DNA of 36,854 nt from Lachnospiraceae bacterium (GTDB lineage Bacteria; Bacillota; Clostridia; Lachnospirales; Lachnospiraceae): positions 1 through 36,854 of the forward strand of contig JAFQOE010000017.1 of the NCBI GenBank assembly GCA_017395635.1. The letters are read 5' to 3'. This document shows, in pieces, positions 33,041 through 36,854 of the stretch. A program made the translations under genes and the position numbers. The notes beneath the pieces were generated by a model that did not search any database, had not been told where the DNA came from, and saw only the letters and a program-made list of their open reading frames with translations. Position 1 is the first letter of the stretch. Every line of letters starts with the position of its first letter.

Positions 33041-34057
33041 TTACTCTTCATATCCATTCGGATTGTTCTTCTGCCATCTCCATGAATCTGCACACATTTC
33101 CTTAATTCCATACTGTGCTTCCCAACCAAGCTCTTTCTTTGCCTTGGATGGGTCACAGTAACAGGTTGCGATATCTCCCGGACGACGCTCTTTAATGCTA
33201 TAAGGAATCTCGATATCATTTGCTTCCTGGAAATTCTTCACAATATCCAATACACTGTATCCATGACCAGTACCTAAATTATAAATACACAGACCTGCTT
33301 TTTCTTCAATCTTTTTCAATGCTTTTACATGCCCCATTGCAAGATCAAGTACATGGATATAATCTCTTACGCCTGTTCCATCCGGTGTATCATAATCATC
33401 CCCAAATACACCAAGCTCTTTTAATTTACCAACTGCCACCTGTGTAATATAAGGCATCAAATTGTTCGGTATTCCATTCGGATTCTCACCCATTGTACCA
33501 GACTGATGTGCACCAATCGGATTGAAATAGCGAAGCAAAATCACATTCCACTCATTATCCGCCTTCTGTATATCCGAAAGCATCTGCTCTAACATAGACT
33601 TCGTCCATCCATAAGGATTGGTACACTGTCCCTTCGGACAATTCTCTGTAATCGGAATCTCCACCGGATCACCATACACCGTTGCAGAGGATGAGAAAAT
33701 GATATTTTTACATCCATTTTGACGCATCACATCTACCAAAGTCAATGTACCTACTATATTGTTGTTGTAATATTCCCAAGGCATTGCAACAGACTCACCA
33801 ACTGCCTTCAAACCCGCAAAATGAATACAACTGTCAATGCTTTCCTTTGCAAATATCTCATTTAAAATATCTCTGTCTAATATGTCACCCTTATAAAAAG
33901 TAACTTTCTTTCCGGTTAATGCCTCCACTCGCTCAAGAGATTTCTCGCTTGAATTAGAAAGATTATCAAGGACAACCACTTCATAGCCTGCCTCCAATAA
34001 TTCCACACATGTATGACTACCGATATAACCTGCTCCACCTGTTACTAAAATTGCCAT
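33041..34057 (-). CDS. galE: UDP-glucose 4-epimerase
   Basis: A 338-residue short-chain dehydrogenase/reductase that interconverts UDP-glucose and UDP-galactose using bound NAD. It has [11 protein letters not shown] (NAD motif), [19 protein letters not shown] and the catalytic YxxxK as [12 protein letters not shown], then RYFNPIGAH and [11 protein letters not shown]. The length equals E. coli GalE. AAGGAGAG lies upstream. It stands alone between a terminator and a 418-bp gap; its products feed the Leloir pathway and cell-surface sugars. Confidence 0.97.
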   Translation of the reverse strand: MAILVTGGAGYIGSHTCVELLEAGYEVVVLDNLSNSSEKSLERVEALTGKKVTFYKGDILDRDILNEIFAKESIDSCIHFAGLKAVGESVAMPWEYYNNNIVGTLTLVDVMRQNGCKNIIFSSSATVYGDPVEIPITENCPKGQCTNPYGWTKSMLEQMLSDIQKADNEWNVILLRYFNPIGAHQSGTMGENPNGIPNNLMPYITQVAVGKLKELGVFGDDYDTPDGTGVRDYIHVLDLAMGHVKALKKIEEKAGLCIYNLGTGHGYSVLDIVKNFQEANDIEIPYSIKERRPGDIATCYCDPSKAKKELGWEAQYGIKEMCADSWRWQKNNPNGYEE

Positions 34058-34322
34058 AATACGCTCTCCTTTGGGTCAATATTATTGTTATTATTATTAT
34101 TACAAACAGTCATTCAAACTTCGACTGAAAGCATCCGTCTAAATTGTTACGATTCTTGTTACATACATTATCAACAAGACACACACTATTATAATACAAA
34201 TATCGAAAAATACAAGAAAGACACCTATGATTGAATAGAATATTCATTATTCCTTTTTATTTGCACAATCATACCATTCATCCATCAATAATTCAATGTT
34301 AATTCGGTCGTTGTCATAATAT
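34058..34322. other. Non-coding part of the galE-trmH divergent region
   Basis: This AT-rich stretch carries a short ATT trinucleotide run (about 34080-34102), two TTGTTAC copies (near 34145 and 34156) and an inverted pair CTTGTT/AACAAG around 34155-34178. A TATAAT on the minus strand (34188-34193) is a possible galE -10 box, but its -35 is poor. I see no ORF with a ribosome binding site. Confidence 0.4.
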
Positions 34323-34351
34323 TTGACACACCTTTCTTCGCAATCTATAAT
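34323..34351 (+). promoter_or_regulatory. Perfect consensus sigma-A promoter for the RNA methyltransferase gene
   Basis: TTGACA (34323-34328) and TATAAT (34346-34351) are separated by exactly 17 bp. Transcription would start near 34358, giving a leader of about 118 bases. Confidence 0.88.
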
Positions 34352-34388
34352 GATTAATTAGTACAACATTTTATATAGTAATAAGCAA

Positions 34389-34441
34389 TTGCGAAACTCT
34401 GATTGAACAAAACCATATAATAGATTTCATGAGTTGCGCAA
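34389..34441 (+). promoter_or_regulatory. Imperfect hairpin in the trmH-family mRNA leader
   Basis: TTGCGAAACTC (34389-34399) pairs with GAGTTGCGCAA (34431-34441) at 10 of 11 positions around a 31-base loop. It lies between the consensus promoter and the ribosome binding site, without a T tract, so it could affect mRNA stability or translation. It may also be a decayed inverted repeat. Confidence 0.35.
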
Positions 34442-34475
34442 AATTCAAATATAATTAGGAAAATGAGGAAAAAAC

Positions 34476-35321
34476 ATGTCAAACATTATAGAAATAAATG
34501 ACTTCAATGCACCGGAATTAGACGTCTACGCACGTCTTACGGAGAATCAATTACTTAATCGTCACGAACCGGAAAAAGGAATGTTTATCGCAGAAAGTCC
34601 CAAAGTGATTGAACGCGCATTAGATGCAGGATGTATTCCTGTTTCATTATTGTTAGAGAAGAAACATATCGAAGGACAAGCAAAAGACATTATTGAGCGA
34701 TGTGGCAATATTCCGGTGTACACCGCAGAATTCGATCTGCTTACCAAACTTACCGGATTCGAATTGACTCGTGGTGCGCTGTGTGCCATGTATCGACCAC
34801 AGCTACCTTCCATAGAAGATGTATGCAACAATGCAAAACGCATTGCAATCTTAGAAAATGTTATGAATCCTACCAATGTGGGTGCAATTTTTCGCTCCGC
34901 TGCCGCATTGAATATGGATGCCGTTTTACTCACACCTGCATGTAGTAATCCTTTGTATCGTCGTGCAATCCGGGTTAGCATGGGAACTGTGTTTCAAATT
35001 CCTTGGACATTTATCGGCAACAAGTCTGAAGACCGGGCTACACAAGGTATCAACAAGCTTCATGAATTAGGATTCAAAACCGCTGCTATGGCGCTGTGTG
35101 AAGAATCTGTCAGCATAGATGATCCGGAGCTTATGTCTGAGGACAAGCTTGCTATTATTCTCGGAACCGAGGGTGACGGACTTGCAACTTCCACTATTGC
35201 AGATTGCGATTATACCGTCTGCATTCCAATGTCTCATGGTGTAGATTCCTTAAATGTAGCCGCAGCCAGTGCAGTTGCTTTTTGGCAATTAGGAAACAAA
35301 AAAACCTTCCCTTTACTTTAA
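34476..35321 (+). CDS. TrmH/SpoU-family RNA 2'-O-methyltransferase
   Basis: A 281-residue protein. An N-terminal substrate-binding region (about 1-110, with FIAESPKVIERALDAG) is followed by the SPOUT knot. Motif 1 is LENVMNPTNVGAIFRSAAAL, motif 2 is AIILGTEGDGL and motif 3 is CIPMSHGVDSLNVAAASAVAFW. It methylates a ribose in rRNA or tRNA using S-adenosylmethionine; the target cannot be read from the sequence. GAGG precedes the ATG. It has a perfect consensus promoter and a strong terminator overlapping the last codons, so it is monocistronic. Confidence 0.93.
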   Translation: MSNIIEINDFNAPELDVYARLTENQLLNRHEPEKGMFIAESPKVIERALDAGCIPVSLLLEKKHIEGQAKDIIERCGNIPVYTAEFDLLTKLTGFELTRGALCAMYRPQLPSIEDVCNNAKRIAILENVMNPTNVGAIFRSAAALNMDAVLLTPACSNPLYRRAIRVSMGTVFQIPWTFIGNKSEDRATQGINKLHELGFKTAAMALCEESVSIDDPELMSEDKLAIILGTEGDGLATSTIADCDYTVCIPMSHGVDSLNVAAASAVAFWQLGNKKTFPLL

Positions 35322-35346
35322 TGAGTAAGGGAAGGATTTCCTTTTT
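35305..35346. terminator. Bidirectional intrinsic terminator after the RNA methyltransferase gene
   Basis: CCTTCCCTTTACT (35305-35317) pairs with AGTAAGGGAAGG (35324-35335) with one bulged T; the loop holds the stop codon. A T-rich tract follows on the plus strand and a run of seven T on the minus strand, so it can stop transcripts from both sides. Confidence 0.85.
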
Positions 35347-35351
35347 CATCC

Positions 35352-35379
35352 AGGGCAACCACGCCGTGGCGATTGCCCT
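35352..35379. repeat. GC-rich hairpin next to the terminator
   Basis: AGGGCAA (35352-35358) and TTGCCCT (35373-35379) form a 7-bp stem that encloses a second small hairpin, CCAC/GTGG. Neither strand has a T tract. It may be an additional processing or protection hairpin, or a trace of the insertion that left the integrase fragment next door. Confidence 0.4.
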
Positions 35380-35407
35380 ATATATTCGTTCATCTTTCTT
35401 TTTATAC

Positions 35408-35665
35408 TCAATTTCTTTTCTTATTTACGCATATTATGATTGCCACAATAATCATCGGAATCATACTAATGATACCGATGTATGCCGGTCCTAGTATTGA
35501 CATATGAGAGTATTCCGGTTTTATCAAATATGCAAAGATAGTAAAAGCATTGGTAGCACCATGCATAAGGGATGGCAACCAGATGGTTTCTGTCTTTTCA
35601 TACACATAGTCAAATAAAATACCCATCATAACTGTACAAACACAGAATACAATAAGCCCCAACAC
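35408..35665 (-). pseudogene. C-terminal fragment of a CPBP-family intramembrane protease
   Basis: An 85-codon frame (GTG start) with two to three hydrophobic helices. GILFDYVYEKTETIWLPSLM followed by HGATNAF matches the last conserved motif of CPBP (CAAX protease and bacteriocin-processing) proteins. The earlier motifs with the catalytic EE and the first His are absent, because the frame runs backwards directly into the integrase fragment. No ribosome binding site precedes the GTG. A full-length protein would be about 220-280 residues, so this is a broken gene. Confidence 0.75.
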
Positions 35666-35684
35666 CGGTGCGCCAATATATTCT

Positions 35685-35894
35685 TTACTGCTGTTCTTCC
35701 AGATTCACATCGCTCCAAGAAAGTCCTGCCACCTCTCCAATTCGCAATCCTGCATAATAAGATATCTGAATTGCCAAGAGTGAGGCACTTTTCTTTTTCT
35801 TAAGATACTCTGTTATCTTCTGAAACTGTTCATGGGTAATGGTCTTTGTCTGTGACACACTTGCAAGGCTTACCAAGAAAAAGTTGACAGACAA
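35685..35894 (-). pseudogene. Truncated tyrosine recombinase (phage/transposon integrase)
   Basis: A 69-codon frame from TTG. KTITHEQFQKITEYLK followed by ISYYAGLRIGEVAGLSWSDV is the start of the catalytic domain of a tyrosine recombinase and holds the first catalytic Arg (GLRIGE). The rest (His-x-x-Arg and the Tyr nucleophile) and the N-terminal DNA-binding domain are missing. It breaks off a few codons later at a stop and abuts the CPBP fragment, so the pair marks an old insertion or deletion. Confidence 0.8.
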
Positions 35895-35925
35895 TATGCA
35901 ACCAACCTTACCGAAGCAGAGATAA

Positions 35926-35946
35926 AGGGGCGAGATAATCGCCCCT
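35926..35946 (-). terminator. Hairpin terminator after the YbjQ-family gene
   Basis: AGGGGCGA (35926-35933) and TCGCCCCT (35939-35946) form a perfect 8-bp stem with loop GATAA, about 43 bp after the YbjQ gene on the minus strand. The following tract is only TTTATC, so termination may be partial. Confidence 0.55.
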
Positions 35947-35988
35947 AGTATCGGATTCGTTTAAGTTTTATTTGAGCTAAAATTCGCT

Positions 35989-36306
35989 TTACTGAGTGGC
36001 AAATTTTACTGCCGTACCATATGAAATCACCTCTGCGGCACCCTGCATAATAGCAGAAGATGCATATCGAATATTCACAATAGCATCTGCACCAAGTGCC
36101 TCAGCTTCCGCAACCATTCTTTTGGTGGCGATTGCTCTTGCTTCGTTCATCATCTCATTATAGGCAGTCAATTCTCCACCTACCAGAGTTTTAAAACTTT
36201 GCGTAATGTCCTTTCCAACATGCTTTGATTGGATTGTACTACCTTTTACAAGTCCCAACATTTCCAGTTCTTTTCCGCTAATGTAATCAGTATTTACTAA
36301 TATCAT
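35989..36306 (-). CDS. YbjQ/UPF0145 family protein
   Basis: A 105-residue soluble protein of the YbjQ (PF01906, putative heavy-metal-binding) family. GLVKGSTIQSKHVGKDI, then ELTAYNEMMNEAR and GADAIVNIRY with the C-terminal SYGTAVKF are typical. Members form pentamers; the biochemical role is not established. It overlaps the 3' end of the upstream membrane-protein gene by 20 bp in a different frame, with its GAGG site inside that gene. Confidence 0.92.
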   Translation of the reverse strand: MILVNTDYISGKELEMLGLVKGSTIQSKHVGKDITQSFKTLVGGELTAYNEMMNEARAIATKRMVAEAEALGADAIVNIRYASSAIMQGAAEVISYGTAVKFATQ

Positions 36307-36511
36307 CCTCTTCGCCCTCCTTAATTTCTTTTATTCGTTCTATGCAAACCTTGAGCATTACTGCCGAAAAAATAAGAGGAATAATACCTAAAACATATTT
36401 CCATATACCCTCAAGCAGTGTTATTAAAATGCCAAAGTAAACAACATAGTAAAGTATGATAACGACCGACACCACAATCGGTGGAAGCATTTTCTTTCTA
36501 TGTGAGTTCAT
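36287..36511 (-). CDS. Small two-helix membrane protein upstream of the YbjQ gene
   Basis: About 74 residues with two hydrophobic helices (about 10-32 and 36-55) and an acidic tail (EIKEGEEDDISKY). GAGGTGATT precedes two adjacent ATG codons (36514 and 36511); I use the second because the spacing is better, while a GTG at 36520 would lie within the ribosome binding site. Its end overlaps the YbjQ gene by 20 bp, implying coupled translation. Function unknown. Confidence 0.75.
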   Translation of the reverse strand: MNSHRKKMLPPIVVSVVIILYYVVYFGILITLLEGIWKYVLGIIPLIFSAVMLKVCIERIKEIKEGEEDDISKY

Positions 36512-36544
36512 CATAATCACCTCACTAAAATCTCAATTATCTAA

Positions 36545-36688
36545 CTAATCATCCTTAACACCACTAAATACAACAACTAAACCACTAATTCCCAATGTAA
36601 CACCAATCCACCAGAAAAAGGGCATTGGAGCAAGCGCAAAAATCACTCCCAACAAAAGAAATGCAAATCCAACATTCTGTTTTTTCAT
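36545..36688 (-). CDS. Small two-helix membrane protein (47 residues)
   Basis: A 47-codon frame, MKKQNVGFAFLLLGVIFALA, then PMPFFWWIGVTLGISGLVVV and FSGVKDD, with GAGGGTG about 5 bases before the ATG. It has two hydrophobic helices with a Pro-x-Pro-Phe-Phe-Trp-Trp turn. It lies 23 bp after the TrkA-C gene and ahead of the 74-residue membrane protein, all on one strand. Function unknown. Confidence 0.65.
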   Translation of the reverse strand: MKKQNVGFAFLLLGVIFALAPMPFFWWIGVTLGISGLVVVFSGVKDD

Positions 36689-36711
36689 CTGTTCACCCTC
36701 CAAAATAGCCA

Positions 36712-36854
36712 TCATTTTAATTTACTCAGTCTTGTTGTATTTGCAATCACAATGAGTTTCATATTCTTTTTCAAAGGCTTCTCCGGATCAATATTAACAC
36801 AGATATTTTTGTCCTGAATAACGGCTACAACATTAATCGAATACTTCTTTCTCA
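36712..36854 (-). CDS. 3' end of a TrkA-C (RCK-C) domain protein, cut by the window edge
   Basis: An open frame enters from the right edge and ends at 36712. The visible 47 codons (YSINVVAVIQDKNICVNIDP, then LKKNMKLIVIANTTRLSKLK) match the end of a TrkA-C domain, where an I-x-V-N-P-x-x-x-L-x-x-G-x-x-L-x-V-x-G pattern is usual. This suggests the cytosolic regulatory subunit of a potassium transporter (KtrA/TrkA) or another RCK-gated protein; the NAD-binding half would lie outside the window. Confidence 0.6.
   Translation of the reverse strand, partial: RKKYSINVVAVIQDKNICVNIDPEKPLKKNMKLIVIANTTRLSKLK

Noticed and set aside
34080-34102. ATT/TTA trinucleotide run upstream of galE as a possible phase-variable repeat.
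   Set aside because: Only a handful of imperfect units; trinucleotide slippage there would not change a frame and promoter spacing is unclear.
35884-35889. TTGACA on the plus strand within the integrase fragment as a possible -35 box.
   Set aside because: No -10 box at a suitable distance and no downstream plus-strand gene.
1-36854. Search by eye for CRISPR arrays, tRNA/rRNA genes, transposases with full domains and WXG100 genes.
   Set aside because: No regularly spaced direct repeats, no RNA gene cores, no intact transposase and no W-x-G helical hairpin protein were found.

Overview
The window looks like chromosomal DNA of a low-GC Gram-positive gut-type anaerobe, most likely a member of the Lachnospiraceae (Clostridia). 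This rests on AT-rich codon use, strong AGGAGG-type ribosome binding sites, BspA-like/DUF285 surface proteins, a DUF5688 protein, and a pantothenate operon with a DUF2520 (PanG-type) reductase. Most genes lie on the minus strand. No rRNA, tRNA, CRISPR array or intact mobile element was seen.

Region 1 (about 165-11160, minus strand) is the most unusual part. A single convergent operon, read from 11 kb towards 2.3 kb, encodes two paralogous secreted proteins (degenerate CHAP domain, ricin-type lectin, Ig-like domain, LRR_5/BspA tail). These are followed by a REC-LytTR-FHA fusion regulator, a tiny zinc-ribbon protein, a small FHA protein, a chimera of the EssC N-terminal half with a YukD/EsaB ubiquitin-like domain, and a membrane Ser/Thr kinase with one PASTA domain. 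A second LytTR regulator follows, and then a BspA-like lipoprotein under its own promoter. The promoters of the first secreted protein and of the lipoprotein share a pair of direct repeats with a 20-bp period just upstream of near-consensus -35 boxes. This suggests one regulon driven by the cluster's own LytTR proteins. I read the region as a phospho-signalling system built from type VII secretion parts (kinase, FHA, YukD) but without a secretion motor or WXG100 substrate.

Region 2 (11.2-17.5 kb) is a CoA-precursor operon: panG, panB, panC, panD, an unknown membrane protein, coaBC and a Cof-type HAD phosphatase. A GC-rich, palindromic MITE-like element of about 200 bp sits between panB and panC. 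Region 3 (17.5-20.5 kb) holds a YhfC-like membrane protein, an orphan zinc-binding lipoprotein (ZnuA/AdcA type), a small helical protein and a divergent cytosolic subtilase. Region 4 (20.6-28.6 kb) holds secC-gltX-helicase, a probable structured small RNA, rarA with a small membrane protein, an orphan receiver protein, a TetR regulator with a perfect palindromic operator, and a DUF5688 protein.

Region 5 (28.8-36.85 kb) holds hisC, an XRE regulator divergent from azlCD, a micro-ORF, a TPM-like membrane protein, galE, a TrmH-type RNA methyltransferase under a perfect consensus promoter, decayed integrase and CPBP fragments, a YbjQ protein, two small membrane proteins and the 3' end of a TrkA-C domain protein cut by the window edge. 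Assignments are by motif recognition only; no database search was possible.
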